Source: Emcibacteraceae bacterium (GTDB lineage Bacteria > Pseudomonadota > Alphaproteobacteria > Sphingomonadales > Emcibacteraceae). Taken from it: a stretch of 61,164 nt of DNA. The notes under the pieces are model-generated. The model worked only from the letters and a program-made list of their open reading frames with translations, ran no database searches and was not told where the DNA came from. Position numbers and translations under genes: made by a program. Position 1 is the stretch's first letter, and the number at the start of each line of letters is the position of its first letter. The DNA is taken from NCBI GenBank assembly GCA_028281625.1, contig JANQJN010000098.1, positions 1 to 61,164 on the forward strand. Reading direction: 5' to 3'. Positions 16,495 through 25,183 of this stretch are shown in pieces.

Positions 16495-17424
16495 ATGGTA
16501 AATTTAAACTCATACCTGGATATCTTACCGGAAATTAAAGCAGCATTGGGTGATGGCAAGCCAGTTGTTGCGCTTGAATCCACTATCATTTCCCATGGCA
16601 TGCCATATCCAAAGAACGTTGATACCGCGCGCCGTGTGGAAGCAATTGTTCGTGAAAATGGTGCCGTTCCGGCAACCATTGCCATTGTGGACGGTCGGCT
16701 AAAAGTAGGACTTTCCAGAGACGAACTTGAATATTTTGGAAAAACTGGCCTAGATGTGGTTAAGGCCAGTCGCCGTGATATCCCATTTCTTGTCGCCAAA
16801 GGAGCAGACGGCGCAACCACTGTAGCAGCGACAATGATCATTGCAGCGATGGCTGGGATTAAAATATTTGCGACTGGTGGTATTGGGGGGGTTCATCGGG
16901 ACGGTGAGAACAGCATGGATATTTCAGCGGATCTGGAAGAACTGGCCAAAACAAGTGTCAATGTTGTTTGTGCGGGAATAAAATCAATCTTGGATATCGG
17001 TCGAACCCTTGAATATCTGGAAACAGTAGGAGTTACGGTAGTCGGCTATAAAACAGAGCAAGTGCCTGCATTTTATGCCAGAAGCAGCGGTTTTAAAGTG
17101 GATTATAATTTCAGTAAACCTGATGAAATTGCTAAAGCGATCGCCGCGAAAGATGATCTTGGACTGGAAGGTGGTGTGTTGATTACAAATCCTGTTCCTG
17201 AAAAATATGCACTTGCACAAGATAAAATAGAAGCCACCATTGCCAGCGCTATTCAGGATATGAATGAGCGTGGCATAAAAGGGAAAGAGACGACGCCATT
17301 TCTACTAGCACGAATAGCTGAAACAACAGAAGGAGAAAGTCTGGAAACCAACATCGAATTGGTTCTAAACAATGCGGCATTGGCTGCGCAGATCGCTGTA
17401 TGCTGCAGTGTGCTTTCGCATTGA
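16495..17424 (+). CDS. psuG: Pseudouridine-5'-phosphate glycosidase
   Basis: PsuG cleaves the C-C glycosidic bond of pseudouridine 5'-phosphate, giving uracil and ribose 5-phosphate. The 309-residue sequence is clearly this family: ALESTIISHGMPYP at about residues 26-39, KASRRDIPFLVAKGADGATT in the middle, the TGGIGGVHRDG glycine loop, and the C-terminal KGKETTPFLLARI. The enzyme is a cytoplasmic Mn2+-dependent trimer in known cases. It follows psuK by 3 bases, and the next gene starts 11 bases after its stop. Together psuK and psuG complete pseudouridine salvage to uracil. Confidence 0.95.
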   Translation: MVNLNSYLDILPEIKAALGDGKPVVALESTIISHGMPYPKNVDTARRVEAIVRENGAVPATIAIVDGRLKVGLSRDELEYFGKTGLDVVKASRRDIPFLVAKGADGATTVAATMIIAAMAGIKIFATGGIGGVHRDGENSMDISADLEELAKTSVNVVCAGIKSILDIGRTLEYLETVGVTVVGYKTEQVPAFYARSSGFKVDYNFSKPDEIAKAIAAKDDLGLEGGVLITNPVPEKYALAQDKIEATIASAIQDMNERGIKGKETTPFLLARIAETTEGESLETNIELVLNNAALAAQIAVCCSVLSH

Positions 17425-17435
17425 ACTGCTTTGTT

Positions 17436-18416
17436 ATGAGTAATCACCCTATCAATAACATCCCAACCATCGATTTAGGCAGATTTTTAGATTCACACGG
17501 AGAAACTCGTCGCGAGATTGCAGCAAAGGTCGATAAAATCTGCCGTGAAATTGGATTTTTGATTATTGAAAATCATAGGATTGATGAAGAGTTGATTCGA
17601 AACACGTGGGAAGTTGCGGGACGATTTTTTCAATATAACCAGACTGAAAAACATAAAGTTAAACCTGCTGATCCGGGCTCTCCACGCGGATATACCCCGA
17701 TCGAAGGAGAAACGCTTTCACGAACTATAGGTGAGGAAACCCCACCTGACCTTAAGGAAACATTCAGCAGCGGCCCCATTTCACCGCCCCAAGGACAAAG
17801 TCAAAGCGAAAATTTTGACTTCTTTTACGGTTCAAACATTTGGCCGCTTGAACCGGTCGAGTTTAAAGAAACCTGGATAGCATACTACAAAGCGATGGAA
17901 GTACTTGGGGCCAATATCATGACCATGCTGGCCGCAGCACTTGAAGTCGATGATAATTTTTTTGCTAAGTATCATACCCATCATATCAGCGCACTGCGTT
18001 GCCAATATTATCCTGGAAGCCCAAATATCAAAATAGCGGGCCAGCTAAGGGCGGGCGCCCACACGGACTATGGTAGCGTCACCATTCTAAAAGCGGACCC
18101 GAAAGTCGCTGGACTTGAAATTTTGGCAGCTGATGGTAGTTGGATAAAAGCGCCATTGGTGAAGAGTGGCTTTATCATCAATATCGGCGATATGCTGTCG
18201 CGCTGGACAAATGATCGATGGGTGTCCACTATGCACCGTGTGGTTGAACCGGAAGGTATAGGTGCTGCCCGGCAATCTATCGCATATTTTATGAACCCCA
18301 ATTATGACGTGCAGATTGAAACCATTTCCACCTGCATATCAGCAAAAAACCCTGCAAAATATGACACTATTCTTGCCGGGGAATATCTAATGAAAAAGTT
18401 TAATCAATCTATCTAG
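17436..18416 (+). CDS. Isopenicillin N synthase-like 2-oxoglutarate/Fe(II) oxygenase
   Basis: This 326-residue cytoplasmic protein has the N-terminal DIOX_N pattern (IPTIDLGRFLDS) and a C-terminal double-stranded beta-helix. The iron ligands are visible as H209-x-D211 in AHTDYG and H267 in MHRVVEP. The cosubstrate motif R279-x-S281 in ARQSIAYF fits 2-oxoglutarate binding. It is the last gene of the glp-psu operon, 11 bases after psuG. Its substrate is unknown. Related enzymes act on nucleobases or nucleosides (thymine 7-hydroxylase-like), amino acids or lactams; a base-derived substrate would suit the neighbours, but that is inference. An upstream in-frame start at 17400 lies inside psuG and is less likely. 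Confidence 0.85.
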   Translation: MSNHPINNIPTIDLGRFLDSHGETRREIAAKVDKICREIGFLIIENHRIDEELIRNTWEVAGRFFQYNQTEKHKVKPADPGSPRGYTPIEGETLSRTIGEETPPDLKETFSSGPISPPQGQSQSENFDFFYGSNIWPLEPVEFKETWIAYYKAMEVLGANIMTMLAAALEVDDNFFAKYHTHHISALRCQYYPGSPNIKIAGQLRAGAHTDYGSVTILKADPKVAGLEILAADGSWIKAPLVKSGFIINIGDMLSRWTNDRWVSTMHRVVEPEGIGAARQSIAYFMNPNYDVQIETISTCISAKNPAKYDTILAGEYLMKKFNQSI

Positions 18417-18470
18417 GTTATCCATTGATGAGCAGGGACAACGAATTTACGCCAGTAGTGGGCAGTAAGC

Positions 18471-19706
18471 CTATTTAAACAATGAAAAGCGAAAGCCCGG
18501 CGGGTTGAAATTCTTCGGCAGATAATCATCAGGTATGTTGAGCTGATTGCCGTCTCGGATCGCGCTTAAGTGCGGTGAAGCAATTTCAATTTTTGCAGCG
18601 TGGAACGCATTCTGAATATGACTGTACAGGTTTGAATATATCTCCGCCATGCGCTGGGGTTCCTTGGTATGACCGTTAATCTGGTAACTGACGTAAAAAT
18701 CATCAAGCCCGGTTTGAAGCACGAATGGGGAAGGGTTGTCTTCAATTCCGTCGGTTTTTTTTGCTGCTTCAAGCAGGCAGTCATGAACCTTCTGCCACGG
18801 AACGTCATATCCAATCGTGACTTCGGTATGCAGCACAAGTGAACCTTCTCGTGCCTGCGCCGAGAAATTAATGATGTGGTTGCTGAGCACCATGCTATTG
18901 GGAATGGCGATTTCGACATTTTTGCGAGTGATGATCCGAGTGACAAACATACTGCGCTCAATCACGTTTCCTTCAGCGTCGGCGATACGTACATAATCGC
19001 CGATTTCAAAGGCACGCATATAAATAATCATGATGCCAGCAATGATATTTGCGACTGCCCCTGCGGAACCAAGTGAGACCAATATCCCCAAAAACAGCGA
19101 TGCTGCTTGGAACGCCGGGCTGTCATTGCCGGGAAGGTAGGGAAACGCAAGGATCAGCGCAAACAGGATCACCATGAAACGCACCAGTTTATAGGTTGGA
19201 TCTGCCCACTCAGGATAAAACCCAGCAAATTCAATCCGTTCTCGCTTTAGACCCTGGAAAAACAGCCTGAGTATCCTAAGTCCGAAACGCACAATGATGA
19301 AGAGAATTACCAAAAATAATAAGTCGGGCAGGTAATTGACCAGTGCATTGAGTGTTGCCGTTAAATCTACAAGGATCGCTGCGTAAGCAGTATCCATAAC
19401 TGATGCTGTTGACGGATGAACAGATAAAACCGTACCAAGGCCAACAAAGAAAATTGCCGTCTTGGCGACAAATCCAACCGCGCGTACGATCATAATCCGA
19501 GCTGCTTTAATATCTCGACCGGTGAGCACATTATAATTCTGAATACGCAGGGTTTTAAAGGAGCCGGGCTCGCGCTCCTCGAGGTTTTTTCTATGTCTGG
19601 TAACAAGTCGACTTGTCAAGGTCCATAAAACGGCCCAGAAGATCAGCAGCCCAACAATGGTGACTGTTTGCTGTGCCCAAACAGGTAAATTCTGCAAAAA
19701 GTCCAT
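18471..19706 (-). CDS. MscS-family mechanosensitive channel
   Basis: This 411-residue inner-membrane protein opens under membrane tension to release solutes. Several N-terminal membrane segments precede the pore-lining helix (LGSAGAVANIIAGIMIIYMR, rich in small residues as in MscS TM3), then the cytoplasmic beta domain (FEIGDYVRIADAEGNVIE) and the alpha/beta C-terminal domain. The start chosen is the ATG at 19706, which has AAGGGGAAGG directly upstream. A start at 19892 would add 62 residues with no ribosome binding site. It is convergent with the glp-psu operon and divergent from the repeat protein. Confidence 0.9.
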   Translation of the reverse strand: MDFLQNLPVWAQQTVTIVGLLIFWAVLWTLTSRLVTRHRKNLEEREPGSFKTLRIQNYNVLTGRDIKAARIMIVRAVGFVAKTAIFFVGLGTVLSVHPSTASVMDTAYAAILVDLTATLNALVNYLPDLLFLVILFIIVRFGLRILRLFFQGLKRERIEFAGFYPEWADPTYKLVRFMVILFALILAFPYLPGNDSPAFQAASLFLGILVSLGSAGAVANIIAGIMIIYMRAFEIGDYVRIADAEGNVIERSMFVTRIITRKNVEIAIPNSMVLSNHIINFSAQAREGSLVLHTEVTIGYDVPWQKVHDCLLEAAKKTDGIEDNPSPFVLQTGLDDFYVSYQINGHTKEPQRMAEIYSNLYSHIQNAFHAAKIEIASPHLSAIRDGNQLNIPDDYLPKNFNPPGFRFSLFK

Positions 19707-19949
19707 AACCTTCCCCTTATTTCTTTTTTTGTTTGGAATTACCTTAGCACTAATTGTGTGTGATGAAAACCAAGCGAGAAATCTGCTTTTTGCGACTAAT
19801 TCGCATCTTTTGCGACGAAGTGCAATTTTCCTGCGATGAGTGGTAGCAGGGAGTTCTTGAAGCGCTCCGTACCATGCATATCTCAAAGACATGGCGGCAA
19901 TAATGCAGCCAAAAGAGATTAAAACTTGAGAAATGAAAAGGAAGATAAA

Positions 19950-20321
19950 ATGACCACTGTAACAAGTAACTATAATTTTATGGATTTACTGAAAGACCAT
20001 AGTTATGTGCCAGAAGTTGATGAAGCAAAATACGGATTGTTTCGTGACGTAACGGAAGCTTTTGATAGGGTAAGTGCCAAGCTTGATGAAGCAACAACAG
20101 AATATAGCTTCATGGATCTGTTGAAAGATAATGGACATGTACCTGCTATCGCTGCTAACGACAATTCAATCCTTGATGAGATTGAAGAGCAGTTTGAAGG
20201 ACTGGCGGCTTTCATCGAAGAAGCAACAGAAGACTATAACTTTATGGACCTGGTCCGCGACAGAGCTTTTGTTCCGGTACCAGCAAATGACAATCGTCTG
20301 CTAAACCCAACTGCGGCGTAA
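19950..20321 (+). CDS. Small acidic protein of three exact 44-residue repeats (FMDL motif)
   Basis: I do not recognise this 123-residue protein. It contains three copies of the pattern Y-x-F-M-D-L-[LV]-[KR]-D-x3-V-P, with the phenylalanine at residues 10, 54 and 98, an exact 44-residue period. Copies 1 and 2 are each followed by an acidic amphipathic helix-like linker ending in DEATTE or EEATED, and copies 2 and 3 share AxANDN. It has no signal peptide or membrane segment and lacks cysteine. Such spaced short motifs suggest a multivalent docking protein, but this is inference. The ATG at 19950 follows AAGGAAGA. It stands alone between MscS (divergent) and a Tat-signal enzyme gene. Confidence 0.75.
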   Translation: MTTVTSNYNFMDLLKDHSYVPEVDEAKYGLFRDVTEAFDRVSAKLDEATTEYSFMDLLKDNGHVPAIAANDNSILDEIEEQFEGLAAFIEEATEDYNFMDLVRDRAFVPVPANDNRLLNPTAA

Positions 20322-20391
20322 GAATAATGGCTTCGCCTATTGAAATGTGCGTCCATATGATCCATCCTGTGTCATCACAGAGGAGAGGATT

Positions 20392-21402
20392 ATGGAGAAC
20401 AAAAATTCCAGACGCACATTTCTAAAGAAAACAGCCGCCACCATGGCGGGCGCGGGTCTAGTCGCAACATTCCCCGGATATGCAGACACTAATTCGTCAG
20501 CTAATGCAGCACCGGATTTTAAAATTTCCCTAGCACAGTGGTCCATCCACAAACGTATTTTCGGCGGCGGCGCCGGTCGTTTTGACAGTCAGGCCGCACG
20601 GCGCGAAGCTTACCGTGCCAATCTCAGTAATTATCTAATTGGGGACCTTACCAATCTTGATTTTCCCCGTCTTGCTCGTGAAGAATTTAATCTTGACGCT
20701 ATTGAATATGTGAACACCTTCTTGTTTGACCGGGCGCGCGATGAAGCATATCTCTCGGATCTTAAAATGCGCTGCGATGACAATGGCGTACATAGCCTTT
20801 TGATCATGTGTGATTGGGAAGGGGCACTGGGCCATCCTAATCCTGTTGAACGAACTGCCGCCATTGAACGACACCATCAATGGGTGGATGCCGCAGCGTA
20901 TCTAGGGTGTCATTCCATTCGTGTGAATGCTGAAAGCGAAGGCACGTGGGAAGAACAGCGTGACTTGAGCGCAGAAGGGTTATCCCGGCTTGCGGAATAT
21001 GGTGATGCAAACGGCATCAATATCATTGTTGAAAATCACGGCGGACTGTCCAGTAACGGAAAATGGCTTGCCGAGGTGATGGAGGCGGCATCACATCCCC
21101 GTGTCGGAACACTTCCGGATTTTGGCAATTTCAGGGTCAGCGCCGACGAGGAATATGATAAGTACCAGGGTGTCGAAGAACTTATGCCATATGCCAAAGC
21201 GGTAAGCGTTAAAGCGTACGATTTCGATGGAGATGGCAACGAAAGCTCCATCGATTTTGACCGCATGCTTAAAATCGTTGCGGATGGAGGCTACAGTGGT
21301 TATCTGGGTATTGAATATGAAGGAAGTGGATTAAGTGAATATGACGGAATACACGCGACGATTGCGCTTCTCAATCGAGTGATTAGTGATATGTCAGTAT
21401 AG
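20392..21402 (+). CDS. Tat-exported sugar isomerase/epimerase-like TIM-barrel protein
   Basis: This 336-residue protein has a twin-arginine signal (NSRRTFLKKTAATMAG) and a xylose isomerase-like TIM barrel (AP endonuclease 2 family). Metal-binding acidic residues are likely in IIVENHGG, GTLPDFGNF and LGIEYEGSG. Export by the Tat route implies folding, possibly with a metal, before export. The ATG at 20392 follows AGAGGAGAGG; an in-frame ATG at 20347 has no such site. It is the first of three consecutive genes for exported proteins. The substrate is unknown; sugar or inositol derivatives are the usual ones for the fold. Confidence 0.85.
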   Translation: MENKNSRRTFLKKTAATMAGAGLVATFPGYADTNSSANAAPDFKISLAQWSIHKRIFGGGAGRFDSQAARREAYRANLSNYLIGDLTNLDFPRLAREEFNLDAIEYVNTFLFDRARDEAYLSDLKMRCDDNGVHSLLIMCDWEGALGHPNPVERTAAIERHHQWVDAAAYLGCHSIRVNAESEGTWEEQRDLSAEGLSRLAEYGDANGINIIVENHGGLSSNGKWLAEVMEAASHPRVGTLPDFGNFRVSADEEYDKYQGVEELMPYAKAVSVKAYDFDGDGNESSIDFDRMLKIVADGGYSGYLGIEYEGSGLSEYDGIHATIALLNRVISDMSV

Positions 21403-21417
21403 ATTGGGAGAACCAAA

Positions 21418-21978
21418 GTGCAGGATGATCTGACAAGACGAAAATTTATAGAAAAAACTGGGCTAACAATGGCAGCAGGAGGGATGATGGTTATGAGCGG
21501 AAACAGTGACGCAGATGCGCAAATGATGAGCGGAGAGGGCGGCGCTGCACCGGACGCAGTAGCCTTTGGTAAATCCTTAAAAGGTCTTGGCATTAGTTTG
21601 TTAGTCAGTGATGTCGCCGCCGCAGTAACATTCAGTGAGAAAATCCTTAAGGCCAGCACCATGTATGCCGATGATACCTTTGCGATCATGCGCCACGGCG
21701 AAGAAGTCTGGATGCTTCATGCAGATGGCACCTATCATTCAAACCCGATGCTTGGGCTGGTGCAGGGGCAGGATGGTCGTGGGCGTGGTGTTGAACTGCG
21801 GCTTTATAATCAGGACCCCGACGAAGCGGAGGCCGCCGCGCGTGAGACGGGCTATGACGTTCTTTTTGAAACGCGGAACAAACCCCATGGACTAAGGGAA
21901 TGCTATATTCTTGATCCAGACGGTTTCTGCTGGGTCCTCAGCCGCCACCTAAGGGAAGATGATAAGGTTCCGGAGTAG
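21418..21978 (+). CDS. Tat-exported VOC (glyoxalase-fold) protein
   Basis: This 186-residue protein has a twin-arginine signal (TRRKFIEKTGLTMAAGG) followed by a vicinal-oxygen-chelate fold (about residues 55-180; GISLLVSDVAAAVTFSEKIL, then the strand YILDPDGFCWVLSRH). VOC proteins include glyoxalases, dioxygenases and resistance proteins. The start is GTG at 21418, with GGGAGAA upstream. It lies 15 bases after the TIM-barrel gene, so the two Tat proteins are probably co-expressed and may act together in the periplasm. The substrate is unknown. Confidence 0.8.
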   Translation: MQDDLTRRKFIEKTGLTMAAGGMMVMSGNSDADAQMMSGEGGAAPDAVAFGKSLKGLGISLLVSDVAAAVTFSEKILKASTMYADDTFAIMRHGEEVWMLHADGTYHSNPMLGLVQGQDGRGRGVELRLYNQDPDEAEAAARETGYDVLFETRNKPHGLRECYILDPDGFCWVLSRHLREDDKVPE

Positions 21979-22035
21979 GCTTAATTCCTGTTTTTGACCG
22001 CAGACGTTCCATGACATGAAAAGGGAGATCATATA

Positions 22036-22890
22036 ATGACTGGAATATTCGCACGCATTGTAGGCTGGATTACAATGGTATGTTTATTTGGGATTTTATC
22101 TGCAAACGCTCAGGTACGCCTTGAACATTTGTGGACAATTGATGGGTTTGATCGCCCTGAAAGCGTGTTTCCAAGCGAAGATGGTAGTGAAATTTATGTT
22201 TCCAACATCAATGGTCCCAGCAATGAGGAAGACGGGAATGGTTATATTTCCCGAGTTTCCCTTGATGGGCAAGTAATTGAAAAGAAATGGATTACTGGAC
22301 TTGATGGCCCCAAAGGGTTTGTGGCTGATCAAGGTAAGATCTATATAACAGATGTGAAACATGTGGCAAAAATTGATATCGCTAGCGGTGAAATTGAAGG
22401 CCGCATTGTCCCGGAAAATATTGGGTTTCTTAATGACGTTGCTGTGGTAAACGGGGTTGTTTACTTTTCCGATACTGGCGCAGATACACTCTATCGTTAT
22501 AGTGATGCAGGCGGCCTGAGCAAGGTTGCGTCGGGGCCGTCAATAGACGGCATAAACGGCCTGCTTAAGGACGGTGATAATTTATTGATCACGGTAATGG
22601 CGGAGGGGAATTTGCTTCGCGTTGATTTGAATGATCATTCCATGACTGAAGTGGGCCAAGGGATCATAAATGGTGACGGCATTGGTATTTTAGACAGTGG
22701 CGGCTATACCATATCATCCCACAGCGGTGAAATATATCACATTAAGAACGCAACTGAGACAGACTTGCTGCTCGATAGCAAGCCCGATGGGATCTCTCAA
22801 AACGATAGCACTCTGATGGGTGACATGCTTGTGGTGGCAAATATTAGACCCGGATCGGTTACTGCCTGGAAAGTCGTGCCGGATAACTGA
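22036..22890 (+). CDS. Periplasmic SMP-30/gluconolactonase-like beta-propeller
   Basis: This 284-residue protein has a Sec signal peptide ending ANAQ and six-bladed propeller repeats. Blades contain IYVSNING, IYITDVKHVAKIDI, VYFSDTGADTLYRY and NGDGIGIL, resembling the SMP-30/gluconolactonase fold. GGGAGATC precedes the ATG. It follows the Tat VOC gene after 57 bases and could be part of the same unit. A lactonase function is possible, but the calcium ligands cannot be confirmed by eye. Confidence 0.75.
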   Translation: MTGIFARIVGWITMVCLFGILSANAQVRLEHLWTIDGFDRPESVFPSEDGSEIYVSNINGPSNEEDGNGYISRVSLDGQVIEKKWITGLDGPKGFVADQGKIYITDVKHVAKIDIASGEIEGRIVPENIGFLNDVAVVNGVVYFSDTGADTLYRYSDAGGLSKVASGPSIDGINGLLKDGDNLLITVMAEGNLLRVDLNDHSMTEVGQGIINGDGIGILDSGGYTISSHSGEIYHIKNATETDLLLDSKPDGISQNDSTLMGDMLVVANIRPGSVTAWKVVPDN

Positions 22891-22968
22891 TCAAGGAGTT
22901 GAAGCAATCTAAAACTAACAGTTTTCTGTATAAAGGTCATAATCAATCGAAATACGGGACAATTGGTC

Positions 22969-23535
22969 ATGCTAAAAAAGCTATTTACATTAACATCCGC
23001 ACTTGTTGTGGCAGGATGTTCTTCAGGAGCGTCTCAGTATGGCGCCCTTTCAACGGTTCCCAGTGTCGATATTGAAAGATACGCTGGCAAATGGCATGAG
23101 ATTGCTCGCCTTGATCAACGATTTCAACGGGGGTGCGTGGCTACAACTGCCGAATATGCTATCCGTGACGATGGTGATGTGCGAGTAACTAACACCTGCA
23201 CCAAGAATGGCAAGATCAAGCAGGCATCGGGCCGTGCTTGGGTTGTGGACGAAGAAAGCAATGCTAAGCTCAAAGTCCAATTTCCTTTAAATTCCATCAA
23301 ATTGCCGTTTCTTTCTGGCGATTATTGGATCATTGCCCTGGACGATGATTATCAATATGCCATGGTTGGGGAAGAAAAACGTAGCGCACTGTGGATTTTA
23401 GGTCGCGACGCTCAAATGCCTGCCGAGACGCTTGCAATGCTGGTTGCAAAAGCGCGCGATGCTGGATTTCCCGTGGAAGAGCTGATTTATGATAACAAGG
23501 AAATCGAAACCGCAAGTCTGTTTTTTACAAATTAG
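22969..23535 (+). CDS. Bacterial lipocalin (Blc-like lipoprotein)
   Basis: This 188-residue outer-membrane lipoprotein has the lipobox VVAGC (C17) and the lipocalin signature YAGKWHEIARLDQRFQRGC near residues 38-56. Later conserved blocks SGDYWIIALDDDYQYAMVG and LWILGRD match bacterial lipocalins of the Blc group, which bind fatty acids or lysophospholipids. An in-frame TTG at 22963 is an alternative start; the ATG gives a better signal peptide. An AT-rich hairpin (22911-22925) separates it from the propeller gene, so it may have its own promoter. Confidence 0.9.
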   Translation: MLKKLFTLTSALVVAGCSSGASQYGALSTVPSVDIERYAGKWHEIARLDQRFQRGCVATTAEYAIRDDGDVRVTNTCTKNGKIKQASGRAWVVDEESNAKLKVQFPLNSIKLPFLSGDYWIIALDDDYQYAMVGEEKRSALWILGRDAQMPAETLAMLVAKARDAGFPVEELIYDNKEIETASLFFTN

Positions 23536-23595
23536 ACTAATTTCCTGAGCAATAGCGTGATATCAACAATGCCTGAATAAAAATTATTTCTTAAA

Positions 23596-23608
23596 ACCGA
23601 TTATCGGT
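23596..23608. promoter_or_regulatory. Candidate operator upstream of the DUF1538 operon
   Basis: A perfect dyad ACCGAT-T-ATCGGT occupies these 13 bases, 74 bases before the ATG of the first DUF1538 gene, within the 146-base gap after the lipocalin gene. A regulator site is plausible; no regulator gene is adjacent. Confidence 0.3.
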
Positions 23609-23681
23609 GTTGAAACTATGTCCATTTGTCAGTAGAAGGAAGTACTGTAGGACTGGGACAACAATAATAATCGGAATCTAA

Positions 23682-24404
23682 ATGCCACAGTTTGTTAAAA
23701 CGCTTGTGGATGCACTACGGGATCTTGCCCCAATTGTGGGTGTGGTGCTTTTTTTTCAGCTCATTGTTCTGCAACAACCTTTTCCAGAACCGATGAAAAT
23801 TGCCGGCGGCATGATCGCCGTGGTTATTGGCCTTGCACTTTTTATTCAGGGGCTGGAGCTTAGCCTTTTCCCCCTTGGTGAAAATATGGCGGGCGCTTTG
23901 GTTAAAAGCGGGAGTGTTCCGTGGTTGATTATTTTCGCATTTGCGCTTGGGTTTGGCACCACAGTGGCAGAACCGGCCCTGATCGCTGTAAGTCAGGAAG
24001 CAGCCAGGATTACCGCGTCCGCCGGTATGATTAATGCAACGCCAGAGGCGGAGGCATCATATGCGTTTGGATTGCGCATGACCGTGGCGGTATCCGTCGG
24101 CGCGGCAATTGTCACTGGTGTGATCCGCATCATTAAAGGTTGGCCGATCCAGCATATTATTATTGGCGGTTACATTATCATCGTGATCCTAACCCAATTC
24201 GCACCTGAAAGCATCATAGGTGTGGCCTACGATAGTGGCGGTGTAACAACGTCCACCATTACAGTGCCGCTGGTAACGGCGCTTGGTATCGGCCTTTCCA
24301 CAGTGATTAAAGGTCGAAACCCTATGATCGATGGTTTTGGTCTGATCGCATTTGCCAGCCTTTTTCCGATTGCATTTGTGCTTGTTTATGGGATTTTGGT
24401 CTGA
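23682..24404 (+). CDS. umpA: DUF1538 membrane protein, UmpA-like cation/proton antiporter subunit
   Basis: This 240-residue protein has about six or seven membrane segments and DUF1538 family motifs: [14 protein letters not shown] and [22 protein letters not shown]1538 pairs (UmpA and UmpB in Halomonas) were reported to act together as a Na+(Li+,K+)/H+ antiporter. The adjacent gene encodes the partner, with stop and start overlapping by one base (TGATG). The acidic residues in the two motifs are good candidates for the ion path. The symbol follows the pair arrangement; activity here is untested. Confidence 0.75.
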   Translation: MPQFVKTLVDALRDLAPIVGVVLFFQLIVLQQPFPEPMKIAGGMIAVVIGLALFIQGLELSLFPLGENMAGALVKSGSVPWLIIFAFALGFGTTVAEPALIAVSQEAARITASAGMINATPEAEASYAFGLRMTVAVSVGAAIVTGVIRIIKGWPIQHIIIGGYIIIVILTQFAPESIIGVAYDSGGVTTSTITVPLVTALGIGLSTVIKGRNPMIDGFGLIAFASLFPIAFVLVYGILV

Positions 24405-25183
24405 TGGAAGAACTGCTTATCAAAATGATTATGACTTTCCTGACAACGGTGCGGGATGTGGCACCGATTGGGTTTTTGCTGATCTTTTTCCAAACATTTG
24501 TATTGAAATCGCCAGTACCTAATCTAAAGAAAGTCTTCGTTGGTTTTATTTATGTAATATCAGGCCTTGCGCTCTTTTTAATTGGACTTGAACAAGCATT
24601 ATTTCCGCTCGGTGATATAATGGCAAAGCAGCTCACCGATCCAACTTTTATCGCAAGCGGCGGCGAAGGGGAAACTATTCAGTGGTGGCATTATTATTGG
24701 GTTTATATCTTTGCGGCTGCAATTGGATTTTCAACGACGGTGGCTGAACCGTCGTTGATCGCGGTCTCTATGAAGGCCAATGAAACATCCGGTGGTGGAT
24801 TAAAGCCATGGGGTCTTAGAATTGCTGTAGCGATTGGCGTGGCTCTTTCCATTGCGTTGGGGGCATTTCGGATCGTGACCGGAACGCCATTGGCTTACTA
24901 TATGATGGTGGGATATATCCTGGTAATTGTTCAAACTGTATTTGCACCTAAGATGATTGTGCCACTAGCTTACGATAGCGGCGGCGTGACCACATCAACT
25001 GTCACCGTACCGCTTGTAACAGCACTTGGACTTGGGCTTGCCTCAACGGTGCCGGGACGAAGTCCTCTAGTAGATGGGTTTGGTCTGATTGCGCTAGCCA
25101 GTTTGTTTCCGATGATAACAGTTATGGGATACGCGCAAATTTCTCATTTTCTTCAAACACGCAAACAAAGGAGCGAGTTATGA
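24404..25183 (+). CDS. umpB: DUF1538 membrane protein, UmpB-like cation/proton antiporter subunit
   Basis: This 259-residue membrane protein is a paralogue of its upstream neighbour. The same two signatures are present: FSTTVAEPSLIAVS and [20 protein letters not shown] slightly longer loop in the first half (SGGEGETIQWWHYYW) distinguishes it. Its start overlaps the first subunit and its end overlaps the PII-like gene by 4 bases, so four genes are translationally coupled. A heterodimeric Na+/H+ antiporter is the best-supported role. Confidence 0.75.
   Translation: MEELLIKMIMTFLTTVRDVAPIGFLLIFFQTFVLKSPVPNLKKVFVGFIYVISGLALFLIGLEQALFPLGDIMAKQLTDPTFIASGGEGETIQWWHYYWVYIFAAAIGFSTTVAEPSLIAVSMKANETSGGGLKPWGLRIAVAIGVALSIALGAFRIVTGTPLAYYMMVGYILVIVQTVFAPKMIVPLAYDSGGVTTSTVTVPLVTALGLGLASTVPGRSPLVDGFGLIALASLFPMITVMGYAQISHFLQTRKQRSEL

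Noticed and set aside
16287..16841. A 184-codon open frame antisense to the psuK/psuG junction
   Set aside because: It is the mirror of two strongly identified genes, has no ribosome binding site and a low-complexity composition rich in alanine, serine and threonine.
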